The notes: generated by a model not told the origin, from the letters alone. A DNA stretch of 33,947 nt from Streptomyces albus subsp. chlorinus (GCF_013302895.1 NZ_VJOK01000001.1:1714200-1748146); one strand, 5' to 3'; shown: positions 1 through 11,134, counted from the stretch's first letter. A program made the numbers and translations.

Positions 1-2226
1 GTCCCAGGCGCGCAGGTCCACGAGGGTGGTGGCCACCACGTTCGTGACGTCCTCGTGCGCGGTGGCGGTCAGCAGCCGGGGGCCGGAGGCCGGGCCGGTG
101 CGGGCCGCGAGGGAGAGGTGGATGAGCCCGGCGACCAGCCCGCCGGCGGCGACCGCGAACAGCAGCTGCACTCCGCGCCGCAGCCGCCACGTCCGGTGCC
201 CGTCGGGGAAGAGGGCCGGCAGTCTGCGCAGGACGAGGACGAAGACGATCAGCGAGACCGTCTCGACGGCGAACTGGGTCAGGGCCAGGTCGGGCGCTCC
301 GTGCAGCACGTAGAGGACGCCGGCGCCGTAGCCGGTGATCCCGGCCAGCACGGCCGCCTTCATCCGCTGCCGGGCCACGACGCACAGCACCGCGACGCCC
401 GAGACGCCGACGGCGACGACGAGCTGCGGTACCGAGTCGAACCACCGCACCGGCCCGATGTACGCCCACGGCTTGCCGCCCGCGAGCTGCGCGCCCTCGA
501 AGCCGAGCAGCACGGCGAGCAGCGTGGCCAGGTAGACGGGCAGCGAGCCGCGCTGCACGGCGCCGGTCACCTGGAGGGAGAGCCGCTCCAGGGCCCACAG
601 CGAGCGGGCGAACACCTGGTCGCCGTCAGCCTGGGAGAGCTTGTCGCCCAGCGCCGCCAGCGGCCGGCCCGCGAGGAAGAGCGCCGCTCCCAGGAGCCAG
701 GAGAGGGCGGAGAGTCCCAGTGCGGGACCCCAGCCGTGCCAGAGCGCGAGGGGGAAGGGCGGGCCGGCCGGCGGAAGGGTGTCGGCGTACCGGGCGAGCA
801 GGGGGCCGAGCGACGACGCGGCGGGCCCCAGCGCCAGTCCGGCCAGCACGCACACCAGGGGCGGCCCCAGCAGCCGCCCTCCGGTGCGGGTGCCGGTGGG
901 GAGGGTGACCGGTCTCAGGGGCGGGGAGCCGCTGCGGCCACCGAACGCGCCCCACAGGAAGCGCAGGGTGTACGCACAGGTCAGCGCCGACCCGGCGACC
1001 AACGCGGCGAGGGCTCCCGTCTGCGCCGTCCCGCCGCCGAGGAGGGCGGAGAGGGAGGCTTCCTTGGCGGCGAACCCGAGCAGCGGCGGCAGCCCCGCCA
1101 TGGACAGCCCGGCGAGCACGGCCACGGCGCACAGTCCGGGCAGGGTGCGGCCCAGTCCGGAGAGCCGGCCCAGGTCACGGGTGCCGGTGAGGTGGTCGAT
1201 CGCGCCCACGACGAGGAAGAGCGGTGCCTTGAACAGCGCGTGCGCCAGGATCATCGCCGTCCCGGCCAGCGCGGTGTCCCGGTGGCCGTCCCCGGCCAGC
1301 AGGGTGAGCAGGCCGAGCTGGCTGACCGTGCCGAAGGCCAGCAGCAGCTTCAGGTCGGTCTCGCGCAGCGCCCGCCAGCCGCCCAGCAGCAGGGTGAGGC
1401 CGCCCAGCACGAGCACCAGTACCCGCCAGGGCGCCACGTCGGCGAAGCCGGGGGCGAGCCGTGCGAGCAGATAGACCCCGGCCTTGACCATGGCCGCCGC
1501 GTGCAGGTAGGCGGACACGGGTGTGGGCGCGGCCATGGCACCCGGCAGCCAGAAGCTGAACGGCCAGACCGCCGACTTCGACAGCGCGCCCACCAGCACC
1601 AGCACCAGGCCGCCCGCGACCAGCGCTCCCCCGCCCGGCGGGTCCGCGACCAGGTGCGAGATCCGGTAGGTGCGGGCCGCGTGCCCGAGCATCAGGAAGC
1701 CGACGAGCATCACCAGCCCGCCGAGCGTGGTGACGAGCAGCGCCTGGAGCGCGGCGCGCCGGTTGGTGCGGCGCTCGGAGCCGTGGCCGATCAGGAGGAA
1801 GGAGAAGACCGTGGTGAGTTCCCACAGCACGTACAGCACGATCAGGTCGTCGGCCAGGACGAGGCCGAGCATCGCCCCGGCGAACGCGGTCAGCGAGCCG
1901 GCGAAGGTGCCGAGGCGGGGCTCGTCGCGGGTGAAGTAGCCCGCGCAGTAGACCATCACCAGCGCGCCGACGCCTCCGGCGATGAGCACCATCACCAGGG
2001 CGAGCGCGTCGCACCGCAGCGCGATCCCGACGCCGAGGGAGGGGATCCAGTCGGTGTGCTCGGTCAGTGTGCCGCCGTCCGCGACGCGGCCCCAGTGCGC
2101 CGCCGCCCACACCGCCGCCGCGCCGGGTGCCGCCGCGAGCACCCAGAAGGCGCGCGTGCCCAGCCACCGCACCAGGGGTGCGGCGCAGCACGCGGCGGCG
2201 AAGTGGACGACGATCAACCACAGCAC
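1..2226 (-). CDS. mrpA: Na+/H+ antiporter subunit A (MrpA/NuoL-like), C-terminus cut by window edge
   Basis: The frame is open from a GTG at 2226 to the window edge (742 codons, no stop). The protein is almost entirely hydrophobic, with the proton-pumping NuoL/MrpA core. The stretch KSAVWPFSFWLPGAM followed by the SAYLHAAAMVKAG signature lies near residues 215-255, and the conserved IDHLTGTRDL segment near residue 343. The last visible residues, NVVATTLVDLRAWD, match the start of the MrpA-specific C-terminal domain, which NuoL lacks, so MrpA is preferred over complex I subunit L. The family runs about 770-970 residues, so perhaps 30-230 are missing. Known role: the large subunit of the multi-subunit Mrp cation/proton antiporter in the cytoplasmic membrane. 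The start is inferred from family alignment; it has no strong ribosome binding site. Other mrp genes would be expected to the left of the window. Confidence 0.85.
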   Translation of the reverse strand, partial: MLWLIVVHFAAACCAAPLVRWLGTRAFWVLAAAPGAAAVWAAAHWGRVADGGTLTEHTDWIPSLGVGIALRCDALALVMVLIAGGVGALVMVYCAGYFTRDEPRLGTFAGSLTAFAGAMLGLVLADDLIVLYVLWELTTVFSFLLIGHGSERRTNRRAALQALLVTTLGGLVMLVGFLMLGHAARTYRISHLVADPPGGGALVAGGLVLVLVGALSKSAVWPFSFWLPGAMAAPTPVSAYLHAAAMVKAGVYLLARLAPGFADVAPWRVLVLVLGGLTLLLGGWRALRETDLKLLLAFGTVSQLGLLTLLAGDGHRDTALAGTAMILAHALFKAPLFLVVGAIDHLTGTRDLGRLSGLGRTLPGLCAVAVLAGLSMAGLPPLLGFAAKEASLSALLGGGTAQTGALAALVAGSALTCAYTLRFLWGAFGGRSGSPPLRPVTLPTGTRTGGRLLGPPLVCVLAGLALGPAASSLGPLLARYADTLPPAGPPFPLALWHGWGPALGLSALSWLLGAALFLAGRPLAALGDKLSQADGDQVFARSLWALERLSLQVTGAVQRGSLPVYLATLLAVLLGFEGAQLAGGKPWAYIGPVRWFDSVPQLVVAVGVSGVAVLCVVARQRMKAAVLAGITGYGAGVLYVLHGAPDLALTQFAVETVSLIVFVLVLRRLPALFPDGHRTWRLRRGVQLLFAVAAGGLVAGLIHLSLAARTGPASGPRLLTATAHEDVTNVVATTLVDLRAWD

Positions 2227-2315
2227 GCACAGAGAATTGCATACATAGCCAGGCAATTCGGACAGGCGGCCTGCGCTGCCGGGCGGCCCGCGTGCGGCGG
2301 CGACCAGGCGGTGGG

Positions 2316-3425
2316 CTAGGCGGTGGACCCGTCCACGGCCGCGCCCGCGGCCTTGTCCGCCGCCTCGCCCGCGCCCTTGCCGGCCGCGCCCGTCTCCGCC
2401 TTCCGCGGCGCCTTCCGGCCGTCCGCGGTGCCCGGCTCCGCCCCTGTCTCCGTCCGGGCGCTCCCCGCGGCCCGGTCCTGGGACCCACCGGACCCGCCGG
2501 ACCCACCGGTGCCGCCCGCCCCGCCGGTGTCCGTCGGCTCACCGTCCGCACCGTTCCCCCGGCTCTCCCCGGTCTCGCCGCCCTCACCGGCCTCACCGGC
2601 CTCCGGTTCGACGACCTCTTCCCGGCCGGGCCTCTTCTTCGCCGAGACGACGACGCAGACGACCGCGGCGAGGAAGACGACGATCGCCGTCCAGTTGTTC
2701 AGCCGCATGCCGAGCACGTGGTGCGCGTCGTCCACCCGCATGTACTCGATCCAGAACCGCCCCGCGGTGTAGGCCGCCACGTAGAGCGCGAACGCCCTGC
2801 CGTGTCCCAGCCGGAAGCGCCGGTCGGCCCAGATCACCAGCAGCGCGACACCGACGCACCACAGCGACTCGTACAGGAAGGTGGGGTGGTACGTGGCCAG
2901 GTCGGGGGTGTCTACGGGGCGGTGCTCGGGGTCGATCTTCAGGGCCCAGGGCAGATCGGTCGGCCGCCCGTACAGCTCCTGGTTGAACCAGTTGCCCCAG
3001 CGGCCGAGCGCCTGCGCCAGCGCGATGCCCGGCGCCACCGCGTCCGCGTACGCGGGCAGCGGGATGCCCCGGCGGCGGCAGCCGATCCACGCGCCGAGCG
3101 CGCCGAGCGCGATCGCGCCCCAGATCCCCAGCCCGCCGTCCCAGATCCGGATGGCGTCGACCGGGTCGCGCCCCTCGCCGAAGTACAGCTGGTAGTCCGT
3201 GACGACGTGGTAGAGCCGGCCCCCGACCAGCCCGAACGGCACGGCCCACACGGCGATGTCCGCGACCGTCCCCGGCCGTCCGCCGCGAGCGACCCACCGG
3301 CGCCCGCCGAGCCAGACCGCGGCGAAGACGCCGAGGATGATGCAGAGCGCGTAGCCGCGCAGCGGAATCGGCCCGAGATGAAGCTCGCCGACCGAGGGAC
3401 TGGGGATAAAGGCAAGGGTCTCCAT
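2316..3425 (-). CDS. lgt: Prolipoprotein diacylglyceryl transferase, with long low-complexity C-terminal tail
   Basis: This 369-residue polytopic membrane enzyme transfers diacylglyceryl from phosphatidylglycerol to the lipobox cysteine of prolipoproteins. The Lgt signature GRWGNWFNQELYGRP is present, as are an upstream WDGGLGIWG segment and GGRLYHVVTD. The start is set at ATG 3425, giving METLAFIPSPS as in the family. A longer in-frame ORF begins 18 codons upstream but reads like non-coding sequence. The core of about 260 residues is followed by roughly 105 residues rich in Gly, Ala, Glu and Thr, a type of hydrophilic tail common in Streptomyces Lgt; it should be cytoplasmic and disordered. 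It lies just downstream of the DsbA-like gene and both face the same way. Streptomyces often encode two Lgt copies; whether this genome does cannot be seen here. Confidence 0.95.
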   Translation of the reverse strand: METLAFIPSPSVGELHLGPIPLRGYALCIILGVFAAVWLGGRRWVARGGRPGTVADIAVWAVPFGLVGGRLYHVVTDYQLYFGEGRDPVDAIRIWDGGLGIWGAIALGALGAWIGCRRRGIPLPAYADAVAPGIALAQALGRWGNWFNQELYGRPTDLPWALKIDPEHRPVDTPDLATYHPTFLYESLWCVGVALLVIWADRRFRLGHGRAFALYVAAYTAGRFWIEYMRVDDAHHVLGMRLNNWTAIVVFLAAVVCVVVSAKKRPGREEVVEPEAGEAGEGGETGESRGNGADGEPTDTGGAGGTGGSGGSGGSQDRAAGSARTETGAEPGTADGRKAPRKAETGAAGKGAGEAADKAAGAAVDGSTA

Positions 3426-3512
3426 GGCGCACCCGACGCTACCGTGCCCGGCGGCACCCGGGACAATCAGTCCGCACAACGGCTGGATAACGCCTGGTGG
3501 CCCGCCCGGCGG

Positions 3513-4256
3513 CTAGCCCTTCCGCTCGACCATCTTCCGCAATTTCCCCGGGGTGAGCGGGTCGGCCTGGTTCGCGTAGACGTTCTTGCCGTCCAGCAGC
3601 ACGGTGGGGGTCCCCTGGTGGCCCGAGGTGCGGAACTCCTCGTCGGCGCGCTTCACCCACGCCTCGTGCCGGCCGGTCGTCACACATTTCTCGAACGCGG
3701 GTCCGGCCAGCCCGTCCACCTTCCCGGCCAGCCGGATCAGCCGCCTGGTGCTGGCGAAGGCGTCGTCCTGCTCCGCGGGCTGGTTGCGGTAGAGCACGTC
3801 GTGGTACGCGGCGAACTTCCCCTGGTCCTTCGCGCACGCGGCCGCGTTGGCCGCCTTGCGTGAACCGCTGCCGCCCAGGCTGGAGTCGATGAGCGTGACC
3901 AGGTGGTACTCGGCCTTGAGCTTGCCCGCCTTCTCCAGGCTCCGGATGGTGCCCCGGTACGCGTTCTCGAACTGGGCGCACGCCGGGCAGCGGAAGTCCT
4001 CGTAGACGGTGAGCTTGGCGGGGGCGTCCCGGTGTCCCACCGTGATCGGTTTCGCCGACTGGGCGCTGTCGTCGCCCTCACCGGTCTGCCCGGCGACGGT
4101 CGCGCCGACGGCCGTGGCCACCGCCAGTACGCCCACGACGACCGCGCCCGCCTTGAGGGTGCGGCGCCGCTTCTCGCTCGCCTTGTGACGCTGTTGTTCG
4201 GCCCGCAGCCGTTCCCGGGCCGAGCGCTTGCCGTCTTCGCTGCTGTTCTGGCTCAT
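3513..4256 (-). CDS. Membrane-anchored DsbA-like thioredoxin-fold protein
   Basis: A 247-residue protein. Residues 1-33 are charged and basic, residues 34-56 form a single hydrophobic signal-anchor, and a DsbA-type thioredoxin fold follows. The redox motif is C90-P-A-C93 in the context EDFRCPACAQ, and the cis-proline loop GTPTVLLDG is present near the C-terminus, so all catalytic elements are intact. The expected role is dithiol/disulfide exchange on exported proteins outside the membrane; whether it oxidises or reduces cannot be read from the sequence. The start is ATG 4256 (MSQNSSEDGK); the longer frame upstream has no coding character. It is followed by lgt after 87 nt, a pairing of two envelope-protein maturation genes. 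A terminator-like hairpin at 4329-4358 separates it from trpA. Confidence 0.9.
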   Translation of the reverse strand: MSQNSSEDGKRSARERLRAEQQRHKASEKRRRTLKAGAVVVGVLAVATAVGATVAGQTGEGDDSAQSAKPITVGHRDAPAKLTVYEDFRCPACAQFENAYRGTIRSLEKAGKLKAEYHLVTLIDSSLGGSGSRKAANAAACAKDQGKFAAYHDVLYRNQPAEQDDAFASTRRLIRLAGKVDGLAGPAFEKCVTTGRHEAWVKRADEEFRTSGHQGTPTVLLDGKNVYANQADPLTPGKLRKMVERKG

Positions 4257-4328
4257 CACGCTGGAGCCAACGAGAGGGCGCGCTCCCGCGCGGGGCCCGG
4301 CCCTCATTTTCACCCGAAAGAAGAGAGC

Positions 4329-4358
4329 GCCCGGGTGTGAGGGGCCTCGCCCCCGGGC
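4329..4358 (-). terminator. Hairpin downstream of trpA
   Basis: On the minus strand, downstream of the trpA stop at 4406, GCCCGGG (4352-4358) can pair with CCCGGGC (4329-4335). An alternative inner stem GGGGC/GCCCC lies at 4341-4353. On the minus strand the stem is followed by a pyrimidine-rich run at about 4317-4328. This fits an intrinsic terminator for the trp operon, but the T-run is interrupted, so it remains a prediction. Confidence 0.5.
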
Positions 4359-4405
4359 ACCGCCGCCACAGCAGCGGAGCCCGGGGTCGAGACCCTGGCC
4401 GGTCG

Positions 4406-5352
4406 TCAGCCGCGCCGCACGCCCTCGGCGAGCGCGGCGGCCAGCTCCCGTACCCCGGCGAGTCCTTCCTCGGGGCCGTCCGCGTCCAGCAGTCGCTTGA
4501 CGAACGCCGAGCCGACGATGACGCCGTCGGCGAACTCCGCCACCTGGGCGGCCTGTTCGGGGTTGGAGACGCCGAGCCCCACGCACACCGGCAGCGCGGT
4601 GGTGGCGCGTACCCGCGTCACCAGCTCCCGGGCCTCGTGGCCGACGGACTCCCGGGTGCCGGTGACCCCCATCAGGGAGGCCGCGTAGACGAAGCCGCTG
4701 CCCGCGGCGGTGATCCGGGCGAGCCGCTCGTCCCGGCTGCTGGGCGCGACGACGAACACCGTCGCGAGCCCGGCGCGCTCGGCCGCCTTCCGCCAGCCCG
4801 CGGACTCCTCGACCGGCAGGTCGGGCAGGATGCACCCGGCACCGCCGGCGGCGGCCAGCTCCTTTGCGAACCGCTCGGCGCCGTACCGGTCCACCGGGTT
4901 CCAGTACGTCATGACCAGTACCGGCTTGCCGGTGGCGGCGTGCGCCTCGCGGACCGTGCGGATCACATCCGCGATCTTCACCCCGCCCCGCAGGGCGATC
5001 GTGTCGGCCGTCTGGATGACCGGCCCGTCCATGACCGGGTCGCTGTGCGGCAGCCCCACCTCGACCACGTCGCAGCCGCTCTCCAGCAGCGCCGTGCAGG
5101 CGGCGATACCGCCCTCGACGGTGGGGAAGCCCGCGGGCAGGTAGCCCACGAGCGCGGCCCGGTTCTCGGCCCTGGCCCGGGCCAGGGCCTCGCCCAGCAG
5201 TGCGGCGTTCCCGGCGGCTCCGGCGGTCCCGGCGGCTCCGGCGGTCCCGGTGGTCCCGGCGCCTCCGGTGCCGCTCGTGTCTGCGGCGGTCTCCATTGCG
5301 GCGTTCCCCGTCGCGGCGTTCCCCGTCGCGGCGTTCTGCGCGGTTCCGGCGG

Positions 5353-5356
<4 letters not shown>
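4406..5356 (-). CDS. trpA: Tryptophan synthase alpha chain, with repetitive N-terminal extension
   Basis: Cleaves indole-3-glycerol phosphate to indole and glyceraldehyde 3-phosphate, in complex with TrpB. The TIM-barrel signature is clear: [15 protein letters not shown], then [20 protein letters not shown] with the catalytic Glu and Asp, and the phosphate-binding GLGVSNPEQ and DGVIVGSA. The GTG at 5356 overlaps the trpB stop as GTGA, which implies translational coupling, and gives 316 residues. Most TrpA proteins have about 270. The extra 45 or so residues before [12 protein letters not shown] are Ala/Gly/Thr/Asn-only and encoded by short tandem repeats (5213-5336). An internal ATG at 5296 would shorten the extension but lacks the overlap. 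The extension precedes helix 0 and is unlikely to be catalytic. Confidence 0.95.
5213..5336. repeat. Two short tandem repeat arrays inside the 5' end of trpA
   Basis: Six consecutive 9-bp units of the form GGCGGYYCC run from 5213 to 5266; the fifth and sixth are degenerate. A second array has a 15-bp unit (gcggcgttccccgtc) with two perfect copies at 5298-5312 and 5313-5327 and a partial third to 5336. Both keep the reading frame, producing Gly/Ala/Thr runs and NAATG repeats in TrpA. They look like slippage expansions. Confidence 0.85.
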
Positions 5357-6597
<1,241 letters not shown>

Positions 6598-6749
6598 GCC
6601 GACCCTCTCGTATGGGTGTGGGCTGACGCTGACGCGCTTGCCCCGCCCGGCGCTCGGCCGCCGTTCACCCGGCGCGGGCGCCTCCCCGGCCACGGGCAGG
6701 CGCCCGCACCCGGGCGCACGTCACGGGCGGGAGCGGGGCGGGGAGGAGG

Positions 6750-6902
6750 TCAGCGCCATCGGCGGCCGCGGATCACACCGGGCTCACAACCGATGTGGTA
6801 CCGCACCGACCGGCCGCGCACCCGCCGGGCCGGTGCCCGGCAGCCGCGGGGCCTGCACCCGCGCGCCAGCGCGAGGGAGCACAGGGAGACGGAAGCGGTC
6901 AT
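6750..6902 (-). CDS. trpM: TrpM-like small basic protein between trpC and trpB
   Basis: A 50-codon ORF starting ATG 6902 and ending TGA 6750. It begins 6 nt after the trpC stop, with a GGGAGGG ribosome binding site inside the end of trpC. The product is very Arg-rich, with a central RGCRPRGCRAPARRVRGR, a YHIGCEPG segment and a C-terminal GRRWR; cysteines are at 8, 16, 21 and 39. In Streptomyces the trpC-trpB gap holds a gene of this size (trpX/trpM), implicated in modulating tryptophan synthesis and development. The position and the RGCRAPARRVRGR...IGCEPG pattern match my memory of that family. It is too short for a motif-based function call. It could be a regulatory peptide or a protein partner of a Trp enzyme. 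Confidence 0.7.
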   Translation of the reverse strand: MTASVSLCSLALARGCRPRGCRAPARRVRGRSVRYHIGCEPGVIRGRRWR

Positions 6903-6908
6903 GCGGCC

Positions 6909-7727
6909 TCAGGCCCTCCCGTGGCGGAGGGCGGGGTGGGCGCCGGCGGCGACGAGGTCGGAGACGGCGGCCCGCGGGTCCTTGCCGGTGACCAGGGACT
7001 CGCCGACGAGGACGGCGTCGGCCCCCTCGTTGGCGTAGGCGATCAGGTCGTGCGGGCCGCGCACACCCGACTCGGCGACCTTGACGATGTGGTCGGGGAT
7101 CTCCGGGGCGATCCGGGTGAAGTTGCCCCGGTCGACCTCCAGGGTCTTGAGGTTGCGGGCGTTGACGCCGATGATCTTCGCCCCGGCCTCCAGGGCCCGC
7201 TCGGCCTCCTCCTCGTCGTGCACCTCGACCAGCGGGGTGAGCCCGATGGACCCGGCCCGCTCGATCAGCGAGACGAGGGCCTCCTGCTCCAGCGCCGCGA
7301 CGATCAGCAGGATGACGTCGGCGCCGTGCGCGCGGGCCTCCCACAGCTGGTAGGAGGAGAAGATGAAGTCCTTGCGCAGCACGGGGACGTCCACCCGGGC
7401 GCGGACGGCCTCCAGGTCGGCCAGCGAGCCGCCGAACCGGCGCTGCTCGGTGAGGACGGAGATGACGGCGGCGCCGCCCGCCTCGTAGTCGGCGGCGAGG
7501 CCGGCCGGGTCGGCGATGGCGGCGAGCGCGCCCTTGGAGGGGCTGGAGCGCTTGACCTCGCAGATCACCCGCACCCCGGCGGAGCTGTCGCCCTTGAGGG
7601 CGGCCAGCCCGTCCTTGGCCTGGGGCGCCCGGGCCGCGCGCTCCTTGAGCTCGTCGAGGCTGACGCGCGCCTGCCGCTCGGCGAGGTCCTCACGCACGCC
7701 TTCGATGATCTCGTCGAGCACACTCAC
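6909..7727 (-). CDS. trpC: Indole-3-glycerol phosphate synthase
   Basis: Converts carboxyphenylamino-deoxyribulose phosphate to indole-3-glycerol phosphate with loss of CO2. The 272-residue TIM barrel shows the signature [13 protein letters not shown] with catalytic Glu and Lys, [29 protein letters not shown], and the phosphate-binding [10 protein letters not shown] and AVLVGESL. The start is GTG 7727 ([10 protein letters not shown]), 8 nt after a clear AAGGAGG. The longer frame upstream is not conserved in type. Here trpC is a stand-alone gene; the TrpF activity fused to it in enterobacteria is absent and is expected from PriA (23205-23930). The 209-nt gap upstream probably carries the promoter of trpC-trpM-trpB-trpA, but no convincing -35/-10 pair or Trp-codon leader was found. 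Confidence 0.97.
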   Translation of the reverse strand: MSVLDEIIEGVREDLAERQARVSLDELKERAARAPQAKDGLAALKGDSSAGVRVICEVKRSSPSKGALAAIADPAGLAADYEAGGAAVISVLTEQRRFGGSLADLEAVRARVDVPVLRKDFIFSSYQLWEARAHGADVILLIVAALEQEALVSLIERAGSIGLTPLVEVHDEEEAERALEAGAKIIGVNARNLKTLEVDRGNFTRIAPEIPDHIVKVAESGVRGPHDLIAYANEGADAVLVGESLVTGKDPRAAVSDLVAAGAHPALRHGRA

Positions 7728-7921
7728 CGAGCGGCCTCCTTGCTGGCTGGGTCTGGCTGCCTGCCGGTCCCCCGCGGGTGGGCGAGGGTGGTCAGGTGGG
7801 GCACTGCGATGGTATCCGCCGACGGACGGAGCCCTCGCATCCGGTTGCCCGGAATCCCACATAGCGGACGAATCCCCACCGCGCATCCGTGCGGGAACGG
7901 GCCGGTGCGCACTCCGTCACG

Positions 7922-7935
7922 CGCGGATCACCGCG
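7922..7935 (-). terminator. Short hairpin directly after the DUF2752 gene
   Basis: CGCGG (7922-7926) and CCGCG (7931-7935) form a perfect 5-bp stem with a 4-nt loop, immediately downstream of the DUF2752 stop at 7937. It is small and has no T-run, so it may be a weak terminator ahead of the trpC promoter region or a chance GC palindrome. Confidence 0.3.
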
Positions 7936-7936
7936 G

Positions 7937-8332
7937 TCAAGGCGTCAGCGCCGTGCCCAGCGGGGTATTCCGGGCAACGGTGAAGACGGCCAGCAGCACG
8001 CCCGCGGCCCAGGCGTGCCAGGCCCGCGGCCGCACCGGAAGGGACCAGGGGCGGGCGCGGGCGGCGCGGGCGGTCCAGTGCAGCCAGCCGAGGGCGAGGA
8101 CGGCGAAGAGCGCGACGGCTGCCGCGTTGGCACCCAGCGCGGTGGGCAGGTCGCCGTGGGCGAGGGCGTGCGCGCTGCGCAGTCCCCCGCAGGCCGGGCA
8201 GTACAGGCCGGTGACGGCCAGGAAGGGGCAGGCCGGGTAGTGGCCCGGCCGGTTGGGGTCGACCGCGGCCACATACGCGAAAGCCGCGCCCGCCACGGCC
8301 AGTGAGCCGAGGGGCGCGGCCAGCCGCAGCAC
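7937..8332 (-). CDS. DUF2752 family membrane protein
   Basis: About 131 residues with three predicted membrane segments. The defining DUF2752 pattern is plain: DPNRPGHYPACPFLAVTGLYCPACGGLRSAHALAHGD split around paired cysteines (CP...TG.YCPACGG.R). The function is unknown; the cysteine clusters suggest metal or thiol chemistry at the membrane. The start is uncertain. GTG 8332 (VLRLAAPLG) is the first usual start codon in frame after the upstream gene's stop at 8380. A CTG at 8383 that overlaps that stop would add 17 residues. It lies between the HGxxPAAW gene and trpC, all on one strand, in the conserved Streptomyces trp neighbourhood. Confidence 0.8.
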   Translation of the reverse strand: MLRLAAPLGSLAVAGAAFAYVAAVDPNRPGHYPACPFLAVTGLYCPACGGLRSAHALAHGDLPTALGANAAAVALFAVLALGWLHWTARAARARPWSLPVRPRAWHAWAAGVLLAVFTVARNTPLGTALTP

Positions 8333-8379
8333 CGCGCCGAGCAGGCGGTGCCGCGGCGGGGCGGCATGGTGCCGTTCGC

Positions 8380-8655
8380 TCAGGAGTGGGCCCCGGCCTT
8401 GGAGTGGTGGGCCTCCTCGTGCGCGCGCTTGTGCGCCCGGGCCTGCTCGGCCGTCATGCCCTTGTTCTTCTTCTGGCCGAGTCCCGCCGCGCTCATGATG
8501 CCGCCGATCACGGCTCCCGCCGCGATGATGGCCAGCCCGGCGATCACACCGACGGGCTGTGCCGTCACCGTGAAGACGGAAGCCACGCAGAAACCGACGA
8601 AGGCGATGATCACGCCGGTCCAGGCGGCCGGGGTGTGTCCGTGGCTGTGCGCCAT
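8380..8655 (-). CDS. HGxxPAAW family small membrane protein
   Basis: A 91-residue protein that opens with MAHSHGHTPAAWTGV, the conserved HGxxPAAWTxV motif of a small actinobacterial membrane family (DUF6704-type). Two transmembrane helices span about residues 12-32 and 35-57. The C-terminal tail is charged and His-rich, with QKKNKGMTAEQARAHKR and further His residues. The start ATG 8655 has a strong AAGGAG 6 nt upstream. The function is unknown. Its position between Trp_oprn_chp and DUF2752 is a standing feature of Streptomyces trp loci, so a link with tryptophan supply is possible but only by context. The N-terminal and C-terminal histidines could bind a metal. Confidence 0.88.
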   Translation of the reverse strand: MAHSHGHTPAAWTGVIIAFVGFCVASVFTVTAQPVGVIAGLAIIAAGAVIGGIMSAAGLGQKKNKGMTAEQARAHKRAHEEAHHSKAGAHS

Positions 8656-8814
8656 GAATACTCCTTGTCACAACGTGAAGAGGGGCCACCCGGCCCGTTC
8701 ACCGCCCATTCTCCCCCTTCCCCGCGCGGGTGGCGGCACGGGGGTCGCCCGTACGGCTGTGCGCTGCCGCTCCGGGCGGCCGCCGCCGGCCGCCGCCAGC
8801 CGGGCGGGCGCCGG

Positions 8815-8898
8815 CCCTGACGGATCGGACTCCCGCCCTGCCGGATCTGGCGCCGGCCCTGACGGATCGGACTCCCGCCCTGCCGGGTCGGGCTCCGG
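8815..8898. repeat. Four 21-bp tandem repeats in the gap between two trp-locus genes
   Basis: Units lie at 8815-8835, 8836-8856, 8857-8877 and 8878-8898, with consensus CCCTGMCGGATCKGRCTCCSG. Units 1 and 3 are identical, so the array also reads as a 42-bp higher-order period. It lies in the 250-nt intergenic stretch 8656-8905, ending 7 bp before the stop side of the Trp_oprn_chp gene at 8906. Apart from the ribosome binding site of the HGxxPAAW gene, nothing else recognisable was seen in that stretch. Confidence 0.9.
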
Positions 8899-8905
8899 GC
8901 CGCCT

Positions 8906-9582
8906 TCAGGCGGTGCCGTGCGTGGGGTCCTCGCCCCGGTCCAGCGCCTTCCACAGGTCCTCGGGCCGGTCGGGGTCGATGCGCTGCGGGCGGGCGGCCC
9001 GCCGGCGCAGGGGCGTGCGCTCGTAGCGGGCGCTGCCGGACATCGAGGGCCAGGCGCTGCCGTAGCGCAGCGCGAGCAGCCCGGCGAGGACCAGCAGGAC
9101 CCCGCCCGCGGCCGAGACGTAGGGCCAGGCGGTGACGTCGACGGCGCCGATGCCGCTGTCCGTCAGACCGCTGGTCCTGGCCGCCTGCTCGGTGAGCGCT
9201 CCGGTGTCGTCGGCTCCCAGCAGCGCGGAGGCGGCGACGGCGGCACCGCAGAGGGTGAGCAGAGCGGCGACGAGGCGGCGTCCTGCGCGGCGTACCGCGA
9301 AGACGGCGACGAGGGCGGCGAGGCCGACCAGTCCAAGCGCGCTCGGCAGCCCGGTCACCTGGCTGCCCTCGGCGCTGACCGGCACCTTCCCCTGCGCGAA
9401 ACCCGCGGTCGAGGTGCTCCACGTCTGCCCCGCGGAGACCAGCGCGAGCGCGGCGCCCAGGGCGCCGCACAGCAGCGCCACCGCGAGCGCGACCCGGGGC
9501 GCGCGCGAGCGCGCGGCGCCCGAAGGGGCGCTCTCGGGACCGGGCGCGCCGTCGTCCGGGGCCGAGGCGGGGGTTTGAGAAG

Positions 9583-9586
<4 letters not shown>
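8906..9586 (-). CDS. Trp-operon-associated membrane protein (Trp_oprn_chp, TIGR02234 family)
   Basis: A 226-residue membrane protein with an N-terminal Ala/Pro/Ser-rich cytoplasmic stretch, four predicted transmembrane helices (about residues 33-52, 82-98, 104-124 and 156-174) and a basic C-terminal tail containing [16 protein letters not shown]. That arrangement, a conserved W-x-S/T motif in the first extracytoplasmic loop and the place directly after trpE fit the Trp_oprn_chp family, found beside trp genes in actinobacteria. The GTG at 9586 overlaps the trpE stop as GTGA, so it is translationally coupled to trpE. The biochemical role is unknown; transport or sensing of aromatic compounds is speculation. 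If trpE is truly frameshifted, coupling to this gene would be lost or reduced. Confidence 0.9.
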
Positions 9587-11123
<1,537 letters not shown>

Positions 11124-11134
11124 GGCCCCTCACC

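Noticed and set aside
55..2319. A 754-codon plus-strand ORF opposite the antiporter gene
   Set aside because: It is rich in Gln/Arg/Gly/Glu without domains, which is the usual antisense shadow of a high-GC membrane protein gene. The minus-strand frame gives a clear MrpA.
7728..7936. Trp-codon leader peptide or attenuator before trpC
   Set aside because: Short frames here contain single Trp codons at most, and no competing hairpins with a T-run were found. A TACCAT at 7809-7814 (minus) has no matching -35, so no promoter is reported.
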